Shown in pieces: positions 11,490-22,697 of a stretch of 64,000 nt of DNA. The translations under genes were made by a program, and so were the position numbers. Source of the DNA: Mesostigma viride (lineage: Eukaryota > Streptophyta > Mesostigmatophyceae > Mesostigmatales > Mesostigmataceae); the NCBI GenBank assembly GCA_009746045.1, contig RPFO01000175.1, forward strand, positions 1,127,001-1,191,000. The letters are read 5' to 3'. The notes below the pieces were generated by a model. It searched no databases, was not told the DNA's origin, and saw only the letters and a list, made by a program, of their open reading frames with translations. Position 1 is the stretch's first letter. The number at the start of each line of letters is the position of its first letter.

Positions 11490-12510
11490 ATGCCTGCCCC
11501 CCCCGACACCCACGCACGCATGCCAGCCCCCCCCCACACCCACGCACGCATGGCAGCCCCCCCCCACACCCACGCATGCATGGCAGCCCCCCCACAAACC
11601 AACGCACGCATGCAAGCCCCCCCCCACATGCGTGCATGCCAGCCACCCCAAAAAACCACGCACGCATGCCAGCCACCCCACACACTCACGCACGCATGCC
11701 AGCCCCCCCCCACACGCACGCATGCATGCCAGCCATCCCCCACATGCACGCATGCATGCCAGCCACCCCACGAACCCACGCACGCGCATGCCAGCCCACC
11801 CTAAACGCACGCACGCATGCATGGCAGCTCCCCCCTCACCCCGCATGCATGCCAGCCCCTCCACACACCCACACGGAGGCATGCCAGCCCCTCCACAAAC
11901 CCACGCACGCATGCCAGCCACCCCCACACCCACGCATGCATGCCAGCCCCCCACAAACCCACGCATGCATGCCAGCCCCCCCCACACCCACGCATGCATG
12001 CCAGCCCCCCCCCCCACGTACCCACGCATGCATGCAGGCCACCCCCCACACACATCCACCGCGCATGCATGCCAGCCCCCCCACACACACACGCATGCAT
12101 GCCAGCCACCCCCCACACCCACGCATGCATGGCAGCCCGCCCCGCGGCCCCACATGCATGAATGGCAGCTCCCCCCCACGGCCACGCACGCATGCCAGCC
12201 CCCCCACACACACACGCACGCATGCCAGCCCCTCCCACACCACGCACGGATGCCAGCCCCCCCACACACCCACGCACGCATGCCAGCCCCCCCCACACCC
12301 ACGCACGCATGGCAGCCCCCCCCACACCCACTCACGCATGGCAGCCCCCCACAAACCAACGCATGCATGCAAGCCCCCCCCCCACATGCATGCATGCATG
12401 CCAGCCACCCCAAAAAACCACGCACGCATGCCAGCCACCCCACACACTCATGCACGCATGCCAGCCCCCCCCACACGCACGCATGCATGCCAGCCACCCC
12501 CCACATGAGA
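11490..12510. repeat. About 30-bp minisatellite, 1 kb
   Basis: Roughly 33 degenerate copies of a unit reading CACGCACGCATGCCAGCCCC plus a C-run. The unit is close to 30 bp, a multiple of three, which is why long frames stay open on both strands. They are not genes. GCATGCATGC palindromes recur within it. Confidence 0.93.
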
Positions 12511-13086
12511 TCAAGGTGTAACATTCTTATCGATTGCCACACAAGGCGTCCCTGCCCCTTATTCTCTTTGTGCAACGGCGTAAGATAGGGATACAAACCA
12601 CGATGCTTACTGTGCTCAATGTCTTCCCAACGGCAGCATGCTTATACATTTAATAATTAATTTACCATTGCCACAGTGCCATCATACCATGGCCACTATT
12701 TGTATCAAGGAGACAACCAGCGCAGGCTATTTGTATATCAAAGAGAAAACCATATTACTTGTATTAATTAATTTGTCAAGGAGAAAACCATCTACCTACC
12801 TAGTTAATCAATTAGTTAATGAAACATAGCTATTTATCAACCGGCGGTAGTCATGCATCCAACGGATTTCAGAATGGTGTTTGACATGAATCACGGCCCA
12901 CGGGCTTGAAGGTGTCTTCAATAGTACCTTCAAAGAACAGCTAGTAGAGGACATGGGGGGCCTAGGACTCTCCGTGATTTGGAACAAGATGATGGACAAG
13001 GCCAAGTGGGCCCAGGTCATAGAGGACAACGAACCCCCTCCCGTGGGGAAGCGCCCGCGTTTGCAAATATGCGGGAAGCGCGCTTG
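12511..13086. other. Non-coding spacer in TA-1
   Basis: I see no gene or named element between the minisatellite and the LINE-type tail. Confidence 0.5.
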
Positions 13087-13172
13087 ACAATTCGTCCATC
13101 CATCCATCCATCGGGGTTAATGCTCCGTGACTCCCCAACGGGAGCACGAGTCTAATTAATTAATTAATTAAT
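13087..13172 (+). repeat. LINE/SINE 3' tail with terminal hairpin (copy b)
   Basis: Contains (CATC)4, then GGGGTTAATGCTCC, the hairpin GTGA-CTCCC-CAAC-GGGAG-CAC at 13127-13147 and a (TTAA)n tail at 13151-13172. Same layout as copies c, d, e and f. Confidence 0.65.
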
Positions 13173-13264
13173 GGTACCAAAGTGGGGATCCATGCCTAGG
13201 TCCTCAAAATTGACTTAGTTTGGCATGGTGTTTGGCTTATGGTGTTTGGCTAATGGTGTTTGGC

Positions 13265-13357
13265 AGGAATGGTGTTTGGCTAATGATAATAAATAGCACA
13301 CCTTATTTTGTTAACAGGAATGGTGTTTGGCTAATGATAATAAATAGCACACCTTAT
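13265..13357. repeat. 51-bp tandem duplication
   Basis: A block starting AGGAATGGTGTTTGGCTAAT and ending GCACACCTTAT occurs at 13265-13306 and again at 13316-13357, next to the CCCA tract. Confidence 0.85.
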
Positions 13358-13999
<642 letters not shown>

Positions 14000-15150
14000 C
14001 ACCACACCATCCAAGGCTGCCTGCCTCCTGTGTGTCTTCCAGGTCCAGACCAGCCTGACCTGGTAGTGTCGTCAGCTTGCGAGCGTTCCCACGTGCCTAC
14101 CTATGTGGCTGGCAACATGCGTAAACCCATTCATGCATGCGTGCATGCACGCATGCGACCATATTTGAACATATCTGTCCAGGCCTGCCAAAACATGACC
14201 ATGCAAAGATACACGCAAACTAGCGTACCAGCGGCAAGCATGTGTGCAAATATAAACGGCTGTTCGCCTGCCCCTCTGCCTGCACTTCATCCTGCCTGTC
14301 AGTATGTCTGCCGACACAGGATGCAGGAGGGAGGCCGCCTTCCACAGGCTAATCCCACCAAGGAAATGAAATAAAGCGCATAAAAGCAAAGCAACCAACA
14401 GCAAGAGGCAAAAGGTTACATAGATGAATGCCATATGCAAGACGTATGGACAACATGACACTCAAGGCGCCATAATACCCTGAGCATCCATAACATTGAC
14501 GCAGTCAGGTGCGGCAATTTATAAATGCAGGTGTTTGCGGCCGTCGAATCCACGGCAGCGGTGCCAGACGGAAGGACAGCACACATCCTAGGTCCCGCAA
14601 AGAATTTCTTCAGCGGCCACCGACAGCACCGGAAAATAAAATTCCAGCAAGAAACGCAACAAACAATAACAAACCCTGACTAGACCTCCATTTTCAACCA
14701 CCCTATCACCCTAAACCAGAACTGCGGCTCACCAGATGCTCCGGAGGTCAAGCAGTATCCAGTTTTCACTTACGCACGTTTCCGCAGTATTCTCACGGCA
14801 TTCCCACCGGCAGCTACCTCGGTCCGCCCCAAAAATGCTGTACGATGGAGCCCATGGATGTATCCCGCATTCGACGCCTTTTTGAAGTGATCGCGTCACG
14901 TAGGCAGCTGTAGGCACACGATTCACACGATTCCGGATAGCCCAGTTTTTCATTCTTTGAAAATCGCAATCGGTCGCTATATGCATGACTCCAACCTCAG
15001 CGTGGAGCGATGCAGACTGAGAAATGTAGCAATTATACACATAAGCACGAGATTTTTCACAGATTTCTTTCTGAAACGATTGTTTTCGCAGCAAGAATGG
15101 GAAATGCCGTCTCCATAGCTCCACGAGCTGACGACCTCGCCATCATACTA
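14000..15150. other. Non-coding interior of TA-1
   Basis: I see no recognisable gene. Short open frames occur on both strands but have no family signature. Confidence 0.45.
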
Positions 15151-15670
15151 ATGAAGTGAGTTGCATGTACTAATTATTCGCGTCGTTAGTGCTTTCGGAT
15201 CGGATTTGGTCGGGTACGAATTGTCACTAATCAGTATCCGACCAGATTTCTCGGGTAAACCGTACTAATGAACCGAAAATTGTCACTAATTAGAGAGTTT
15301 TTGCAGAAGCTTTAGATTTAGCTTCGACATGAACTCCTCACTCGTAAAATCGGGCGTAACCAAGGCCGAGTTTACGTAACGACTACGGTACTCAACGACA
15401 ATGGACGACTGCTGAACGGCGTCTGAATTCCGTATTTTTGGGGCCGAAAGCCGATGTATAGCGTCTTTATAAGGCCCGGTCTATACGGACTTTTGATAAA
15501 ATAAGATATAAGATGGAACGCGATTTCGCCGAATTTCGTGCGAATCTACTTTAGCTCAGATCGGTCGTCCGAGGGTGCAAAAACAACTTAATTCTGGCGA
15601 CCAGCTGGTGCACCTTTAATGCGAGCGCTATGAAAGAAAACAAGGACCGCGACGACGGTGATATCGAGCT

Positions 15671-15994
15671 ATGGCGGACAAGGTGTGGGAGCCCGAATCG
15701 GCGTGCCCAGCGGCCATGTCGACCGACCAGTCAGTTCCGGGCGTCGGCAGCATGCCTGAAGACGCTGCCGCTATGGCTAGGGACGCCCCCATGGGCGACG
15801 TCAGCCATGAGGGAGCAGACCAGCTACTTCCGCGGACCGATTTTTTTCGTTACAGCTGCAAACAAATATGTACCACTGAAATCAGGCATTTTCGCGGGAC
15901 GAAGGTGAAGACGACGGTGATGGCGGCAGGTAGATCTCGCCAGTTTTCGCGCGAATTTCAGTGGCTGTTGGGTGGCACGACCATGATTAATTAA
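15671..15994 (+). CDS. Hypothetical 107-residue ORF in TA-2
   Basis: An ATG-initiated frame about 380 bp inside the left TIR of TA-2. The first 60 residues are acidic and Met-rich; no domain is recognised. A GGCAGGTAGA sequence near 15925 could be a splice donor, making this a first exon. It may equally be chance. Confidence 0.2.
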   Translation: MADKVWEPESACPAAMSTDQSVPGVGSMPEDAAAMARDAPMGDVSHEGADQLLPRTDFFRYSCKQICTTEIRHFRGTKVKTTVMAAGRSRQFSREFQWLLGGTTMIN

Positions 15995-16025
15995 ACTCAT
16001 GCTCCCGCTGGGGATTCACGGAGCA
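15985..16025 (-). repeat. LINE/SINE 3' tail with terminal hairpin (copy c)
   Basis: On the minus strand: GCTCCGTGAATCCCC, loop, GGGAGCATGAG, then TTTAATTAAT. A short truncated relative of copies b, d and e. Confidence 0.5.
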
Positions 16026-17584
16026 CCGGAGTGCTTTTAATCCCTGTACGACCATGATGATGCGTTTCTAGGTTGATAATTGGGTTTCTACGAGTTTATT
16101 GAGGTACTGGGGCAAAGGAAACGTAGATTTTTCCAGTTTCTCACCCAACTTTCATGCGGAAACCCTGGAAACCGGCATACATATTATTACGGCAAGACTC
16201 GGTTCTGCTGCAGCACCATGCTTGGTATTTCCATGATGTATCGACTACGTAACACATGTTTTTTCATTCCGAACGCACGGACTCTCGGCTAAACGGAGAT
16301 TTTTGCAGACTTTTATTGGGTAGCTCCGGGCATGAGGGTGCCTGCAAATAGCGTAAGGCGTGACCGTGGCTATTGCTACGGTATGCTGTATTTTCCTGGA
16401 AATGGCCTCTACCACCGGCTCAAGCGTGCGTGCAGGCGTAAGTATATCGTGTGTCTACCTAGTTTCTGCCAGTTTTCCGCTTATTTCTACCAACCTCTGC
16501 CCAGCCTCTCTAAGACCGCCATCCTGCTCGCGGTTGCTTGCATGTCAGCCATAGCAGGGTGCAGTTGTGCAGTATTCAGGTGCTGCATGCGTCGTCAAGC
16601 CGTGCATATGTCGTGAGGATTGGATATTGATGGTTTATACTGCGTTGATTGTGCAAGAAGATCAGCTAGGTGCCCATGATAATGGTGAACAATCATGTGT
16701 TGTTAGTATCTTGCCAGCATTTGCTAGCATGCATTCCAGCGTCATCTTTGCCTGCATGTAAGCTCATGGATCACTCAACCTACCCAAGCCTTGAATTACG
16801 CGTGCCTCTTTCTTTCAGTATTGCACGCGTTATGGAATGAAAACCCAGCACCTCCCTTGCCACAAGGCACGTGCTCAACACATTGTGAGAGTGGATGATG
16901 CTTTGGCTGTGCCTGCCTGATTCAGTCATATGATGTCATCCAGTCATATGCTGAATGTTTGATGCCGTATAGCTTATACAGCACCCATTTTCAACGTTTT
17001 GACCCTCCTAGCTCATTATGGCCCCGTTTATGGGGCTCGTGTCGTTGCGTCATGTTGTGAAGGGCTCTCATTTCCCCCACTGCTTTGTACTGCCTTGCGT
17101 TTGTGATGCTAATGAAAAATAGCTCCAGTGGGCCTGAGTTTTGTTCCACAGAGCCTGCATATCTTGCCCATAGCTCGTGCAAGTAGCCAGATTTTTTTCA
17201 TGAACCACTTGACAGTGAATAAGCACATGACTAGTGACCTAGGGTCAACAAATTGCTGTCATGGTCAGACCCCCCTGTATTCAAACCAGTGTATCTCTCC
17301 AATGAGTTAGCATTGGATAGGTCTGAGTAGCTAAAAAAATCTTTTGATTTACGGGCTTTCAGGGAAGTATTGACTATTGACTATGGGGGAAAAAATTCCT
17401 AGATGGTATGACGTGTTCTATAAATTGCTCACAACGCAATATATGGCGCTCTAACAAAAAACACACAGGCAAAGGAATGGGCAAGATTTTGACATGTCTC
17501 ACTTCATAGAATCTTGGCTCAAACAATGAATTAATTTTAATTGGAATTCATTCATTCGTTCATGCCCATAGTTGCCTCCATTAG
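16026..17584. other. Non-coding interior of TA-2
   Basis: I see no gene. Only short open frames without family signature. Confidence 0.45.
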
Positions 17585-18066
17585 TTAATTAATTAATTAA
17601 GCTCGTGCTCCCGCTCATGGGGAGTCACGAAGCATAACCCCCGATGGATGGATGGATGGATGGATGGATGGATGGATGGATGGGTGGGTGGGTGGGTGGG
17701 TGGGTGGGTGGGTGGGTGGGTGGGTGGGTGGGTGGGTGGGTGGGTGGGTGGGTGGGTGGGTGGGTGGGTGGGTGGGTGGGTGGGTGGGTGGGTGGGTGGG
17801 TGGGTGGGTGGGTGGGTGGGTGGGTGGGTGGGTGGGTGGGTGGGTGGGTGGGTGGGTGGGTGGGTGGGTGGGTGGGTGGATGGGTACACGCAATCCTAAC
17901 GGTCTAAGCTATCTACAAGCTGACTACAAAAAAGTTGCCTCCATAGTTATAGAGTAGGACTGTTCTTTTTTTTTTGTAGATAGCTTAGACCGGTAGGATT
18001 GCGTGTACCCATCAATCCATCCATCGGGGGTTCATGCTCTGTACGGACTCCCCGGGAGCACGAGTT
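17585..18066. repeat. Foldback: two head-to-head LINE/SINE tails with a (GGTG)n tract
   Basis: The left arm (copy d) and right arm (copy e, 18026-18066) are inverted copies: GGGGGTT-CATGCTC, hairpin, GAGCACGAG. Inner arms also pair: GGGTACACGCAATCCTAAC-type sequence at 17882-17900 with its complement at 17993-18011, then TAGATAGCTTAGACC. The left arm alone carries (GATG)n (17643-17682) expanding into (GGTG)n (17682-17879). The right arm has only two CATC units. The tract therefore grew inside one arm after the inverted pair formed or inserted. Confidence 0.75.
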
Positions 18067-18112
18067 TACTAATGTCGAGTGGGCACAAGTCTGAAGCAAG
18101 CGGATGAAGATG

Positions 18113-18996
18113 GAATTAAATTAAATTAAATTAAATTATAACATGCCTCCGTGGGGAGGTCATGTAGCACATATTTCATGATGGATGGGGTGGAGGAAGC
18201 CGCGTGATCGAACTATCCTAACTCTATCTAGAAAATCCTAACTGCACTACTCATCAAAACGCCTCCTCCGCTTGGGGGGAGGTGGCTTGACCACAGGGTC
18301 GGGCGTGTGCGCCTTGACAATCTTCTTCCACCGCGTCTTGTCCTGCATGGCAGTCCAAAGACGGGAGAGAGAGTGGATGCGGTGCTCAAACTGGGCTGGG
18401 ACCACGAGGTCGTCCAGCAGCATCTGAACGTAGTTGGTGACAGGTTTCCCTACCCTTTTGGGAATGTCCTTGGGGCCAGGCCAGGTCAGAATGTGCCGCC
18501 CTGGCTGTCCAAGCCGCTGGGGGCCGGCCAGACCAAGGGTGGTGTCGACCTGGCTGGTGCGGGCAAGGTGTCCTACAAATGCTATCCTACGCTGTCTAAT
18601 CTCGTCCGAAACACGAGGCATGCCATGATACAGAGACTCTGATGACGGACGCTCGGAAAAACCTACATTAAGGACCTGCCGGAGCATCCTGTAAACTGTG
18701 CCGTCGAGCCGAGCTGCCAGTTTGGGGGGGAGGGTCCACGCCTCGGCGCCATACGTGAGCACCGTGAGGACGAGGACCTTGAAGAGCATGCGCTTGCGGT
18801 GCCCGTTCAGGCCCTTCGAGCGCCAGTAGGGTGTGAGCGAACGGAGCTTGGCCCAGGCAAGGCCGATGCGGGTGTCCACATCGTCGGCGGTGTCAGGAAG
18901 CCAGCTCCCCAACAGCTTGAAGCGGTCGCGGAACGGGACCTCCGTCCCGTCGAGCAGGCGCGGCAGCGGTGGTTTACTGGATGCTCCTATCACCAT
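18113..18996 (-). pseudogene. 3' end of a LINE (RT C-terminal region and 3' UTR)
   Basis: The minus-strand frame 18996-18247 encodes 249 residues ending at a stop. It has FKLLGSWLPDTADDVDTRI, then LTYGAEAWTLPPK and later QRRIAFVGHLART, the pattern of the segment after the RT core in many non-LTR retrotransposons. The catalytic RT core (F/YxDD) lies upstream and is missing. The 3' UTR (18246-18113) ends with GTGCTACATGA, a hairpin (18141-18165) and a (TTTAA)n tail, so the 3' end is complete and the 5' end truncated, typical of target-primed reverse transcription. Confidence 0.85.
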
Positions 18997-20426
18997 CGCC
19001 TCAGTTTGGGATGTCCATATTGATCAAGCTGTCTAGTAAATTATTTAATTGCTCGGCAATTTACACTGTAGACTGCGTCACGTAACTGTCTAGTTGTCTC
19101 ACTTAATCTAGCTTCTAGCTATGACTTGCGATGATAGTTGTCTCACTCAATATTTTATTAGAAGGGCAGCTGGCATTCACAAACTTGGCACTTGTCCAGG
19201 ACTAGAGCAATTGTCTTAGTGACTTGATCCTAACGGCCGAGTATGATTTTCATGAGTTAGTCTGAGTTATGATTAAAAATTATTATGATCTCACTTAATA
19301 ACACCTCATACCCTGAATAGACGTATAGCACATCTATGCGCACGTGCTGGCCATTGATTAAGAATGTTTCTTGCCTGCGCTGGTTGTCTCCTTGATGTTG
19401 TAGCACCAGGGCGGCAGCACGCCCTGAACGTTCTATCTATGAACCCGAAACTGAAAAGTCGCACATCTGTACCTGTTTTGGCACAAATAATGTTTGAGAA
19501 GCCCGCTAGCTGAGGCACCCATATGGCAGGCGCGCGAAATAACTATGAAAAGGTCGACAAGGTGTGCGTTAATACATAGCGCATTAATGACTTCGTATGC
19601 CCATGAATGGACCTCACAAAACCTCTTAATTCTTTGTATTAAGGGGAGGGTCCCATAGAAATATATCAAAACTTACCCCCCCTAATAACTACAGAAATGC
19701 AACTGACAACCACTGAATGATGTTTGGGGACCATAAACATGATGTTTGGGCATGCGAATAGTACTGTGCCTGCCTGATGGAGACAGACTAACAAAAGGCA
19801 CAGCCCCGCGTCTCCGCCACAAACGTACCGACTGGCCTTTCTAGATACCTTCGGAATTCGCAATGCTTTGCGGACCTGGGAAATCAAATGTCGGCCCGTT
19901 GGAACCTTGATTGTTGCAATACGTCTAGGACAGGGAGCGACCGATTGATATTGAAATATGGCCATACTCCGCGTACAAGGGAAACCGAATGGACGTAACA
20001 GGGCTGGCACAAGCCGTCGCAAGTTCCACCACTGGGATGATCAACGGACTTGTCTTTATAAAAAATTGCCCCGCTCAGCCTCAATGCCCATGCGGCATAA
20101 ATAAACTAGAATGCAGCTGCATACGCCTGCAGTCTTAGCGACGTAGCCTTGGAAATGCTGTAGTACGTCATTTTCGAAACCCGCAATAAAATTGTAGCAA
20201 CCGGCTATGACTGCGGCGCAAGCTTCCGAATAAAATTAAAATCGCGCGCAGGTACCCGCCGCCATCTTCGTGTTCACTGCACTTCACACGCAACGACGTG
20301 CGGTTTGAACGCGCGCCGACAGGGTCGAAGCGCGCCGCCGGCGCCGGGGTGCACAGCCGTACCGGTGAATTAAGAGCTGACGGTCGTAACGGCATACCGT
20401 ACGACGGTTTTTACCTCCGTACAAGT
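18997..20426. other. Non-coding interior of TA-2
   Basis: I see no gene. A CpG-rich patch near 20240-20400 with CGCGCGCC-type sequence lies just inside the right TIR and could hold promoter sequence for a leftward transcript; this is speculative. Confidence 0.4.
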
Positions 20427-20508
20427 TCATGTCGAAGCTAAATCTAAAAGGTTGCAAAAACTCTCTATTGAAGTGCCGAAATCACTAAGGAAGTGAGCTG
20501 ACCCTGTA

Positions 20509-20786
20509 AGGCTGCCGGGGCTATTAGGTCACATATTGCGTGAGAGAAAGAATCTAGATCTAGTTAATCACTACGCCATGAGCCAAGCAAACTAGACAGT
20601 GGCAGGTTTATATCTCAACGTAGCTCCTGCCACCTGGCCAAGAAAAACTGGCCAAAGTGTTGGCCACGACTGATCCGGATCAGGCCGCACCGGCCTCAAA
20701 AGGTATGTCACGTGAACCCAATAACCTAGCTATAGCGGCTACCCTTCCATCTCACTATAAAGAAACTATGTTCAGAGAACCACGAT
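20509..20786 (-). repeat. YR-1 a2 repeat, second part
   Basis: Continues the a2 repeat after TA-1. It matches 38383-38667 except for an 8-bp indel and ends ...CACGAT, where b1 begins without a gap. Confidence 0.9.
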
Positions 20787-20922
20787 TCTATTAACCGTGG
20801 AACTCCAGGGTAACCAGACTCTTTATTAAAACAATGAGTGGAGCACATACAAAAGGCAGGCCACATCCCGGCCGCCGATGCTCATGGGAACACTTATTGC
20901 TTGGCAAAGGCTAGCCTTACCC
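20787..20922 (-). repeat. YR-1 b1 repeat
   Basis: A 136-bp copy of b2 (9974-10109). The b1|a2 junction (sense AATAGA|ATCG) is the same sequence that would form if the element ends were joined in a circle. Confidence 0.88.
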
Positions 20923-20994
20923 TTATATCCCTCCCTGGCGATCCATGCCAGGGGCAAAGAACCTAGCATAATGACATAGAAATGAACAACCAAA

Positions 20995-22126
20995 TTAGGT
21001 GGAGGGCAAGTTCAAAATAGCCCGGCAGGCCCGAGGGGGGCAGGCGGCCATGGCCCGAAGAAGAACCTCAGGCAGCTCCACCTCCAAACTGCGGTGCAAG
21101 CCCACATAATGGGCAACCGTGGAGCTGCTAAGCCAGCGCCCCCGGCCCTGGATGTCCCCCATGCTGCGACCCGCGAGGAAATCATGAGTGGCACCCCCAT
21201 GCCGCAGCCCGTGAATGGTGAAAATCTGGGCGACCCCCAAGGCCTGAGTCGCATCCTGCCAAATGCGCCTGAATTGCGGGTACTAGGTGAAAGGGAACAC
21301 GGCCTCCCAAGCGTGCTTACCCGCAATGCAGTGACGGAGGATGGTTTCAGACATCACATCTTCTACCACCACTGACTGAGTCTTGCCCTTAGAGGTCTTG
21401 GTAGACCTCAGCAGTAGGGCGCCCCGTTGAGCCGGCCCAAGCCGAACGTCAGGCTGGAGGCGCACATGGCCAACACGGAGGTTCAGCGCCTCCGAGATTC
21501 CCAGGTAATGGCGGAACACGATGACCACCAGCAGGCCCGCAAGGCGCTGACCGTGCATGACCATCGTGCTGGCAAGTGCAAACGCCGCCTCCCATGAAAT
21601 GGGAGGAGGGGCACGGGGGGGCACAAGTGTTTTCCACCCAGCGAGGACGCCACGGGCCAAGTCCCACCGCTTTACCATACCGGGATAATAAAGTTGCAAC
21701 CCCATCAAGGCATTGACACACGTTTGGCGGCTGTACCCCCGAAAATGAGCCCAGGCGACATACGCACAAAATGTCTCCTCAAGGGTGTCAGCTCGTGACG
21801 ATGACCTGTCCGCCCGCCCACCAGCCTCCCACCAAGTCAAGAGGGAATCAAGACCACGACGGTAGGCCAGCAAGGTAGCCGGCTTTACTTTCCCCTCTAG
21901 CAATGGAAGATAGCTAACAGGTGCAGGGGAACCCGGGTTAGGATGGATGCCTTCCGCGGTCAGGTCGCGCACCCAGCCTGCCAAGAAAGTCGCCATGGAT
22001 TGGCCGCGAGAAACGCCATCGGCTGGTTGAAGTGCACTCGGCGTCCACACCCACTGGGAACGACTCCCAGTGGCGAGGGTCAGCGCGCACAAGCGGCGGC
22101 ACTGCTTGTTGAGCTTGTGGGAGGAG
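20995..22126 (-). pseudogene. YR-1 RNase H tail and tyrosine recombinase
   Basis: The minus-strand frame 22126-21283 gives the end of RNase H (QPADGVSRG) then the recombinase N-terminal and catalytic region. A frameshift near 21280 leads to 21240-20995 with HGLRHGGATHDF, GRGRWLSSSTVAHYVGLHR and a stop. This supplies box II H-x-x-R, the W/H and the Tyr nucleophile. The box I Arg is replaced by Gly (YLGISEALNL) while YR-3 keeps YLRVSEALNL. The enzyme would integrate a circular cDNA. It is inactive here by frameshift and probably by the Arg loss. b1 starts 73 bp downstream. Confidence 0.88.
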
Positions 22127-22131
22127 GACCG
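22127..22131. other. Copia-3 target duplication (left), GACCG
   Basis: GACCG precedes the left LTR and recurs at 29885-29889 after the right LTR. Removing Copia-3 and one copy restores the YR-1 coding alignment with YR-3. Confidence 0.9.
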
Positions 22132-22653
22132 AGTTATTCTAGGGCTTCAGGCCTAGACTATCAGTACACGTGGCGTTGTCCCCGTCTCCCAAGTGGGATA
22201 CGGACATGGACGGTAGTGTAGTACACTGGACATATCTCTACTAGGATTTAGATCCGCACGTGCCATGATGGGCACGTGGGTGCTAGATATTAGCACTGAG
22301 ATATGCAGTGCACACGCACGTGGGTATTCACGTGGTAGGGTTTATGAGCTGTGATGCAGACCACAAGGTGGTTGCAGTGCTAGTCCTGTACGGAGGTCCT
22401 AGGGGAGGTCCAGGACTGTCCACGTAGTGCTGTTAGGCAGTCGTTGCCTGCGGGCATCGTATCAGTCCTAGCTGGAGTAGATCTAGCTGGACGGAGCCAG
22501 CACCTCATTGGTTAGCACTAGTGCAGGATAGCTAGGTTACCCTAACCTACGTGCCCATGCAATCCAGCTTGGCAAGCTTGCATGGGTTGATATTATGCCA
22601 GCCATTGCATAATCCAACACACGTTCGCATCCATTTGCACGAGTGCATTAACT
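22132..22653 (+). repeat. Copia-3 5' LTR
   Basis: 522 bp, matching 29363-29884 throughout as read. Ends in the inverted pair AGTTA/TAACT. Confidence 0.95.
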
Positions 22654-22697
22654 TGCATTTATAAAACTCTCACAGTTTTTCATCTCTATCATTCAAA

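Larger units (their letters stand above)
15293..20465. mobile_element. TA-2, 5.2-kb inverted-repeat element nested in TA-1
   Basis: The inverted ends start GAGAGTTTTTGCA and continue, with a small gap, through TTTAGATTTAGCTTCGACATG (15293-15336; 20427-20465). TA flanks both sides (15291-15292 and 20466-20467). Beyond 20465 only 39 bp of TA-1 remain, carrying its right TIR, so TA-2 entered TA-1 close to its right end. It contains a foldback with a tetranucleotide tract and a LINE fragment but no recognised transposase. Confidence 0.75.

Noticed and set aside
11390-12596. Frames of 368-399 residues rich in His-Ala-Cys-Met-Pro or Trp-His-Ala-Cys-Val
   Set aside because: Artefacts of the 30-bp minisatellite; no domain, open on both strands.
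17593-17957. Gly-Trp-Val and Pro-Thr-His repeat frames
   Set aside because: Translation of (GGTG)n/(GATG)n.
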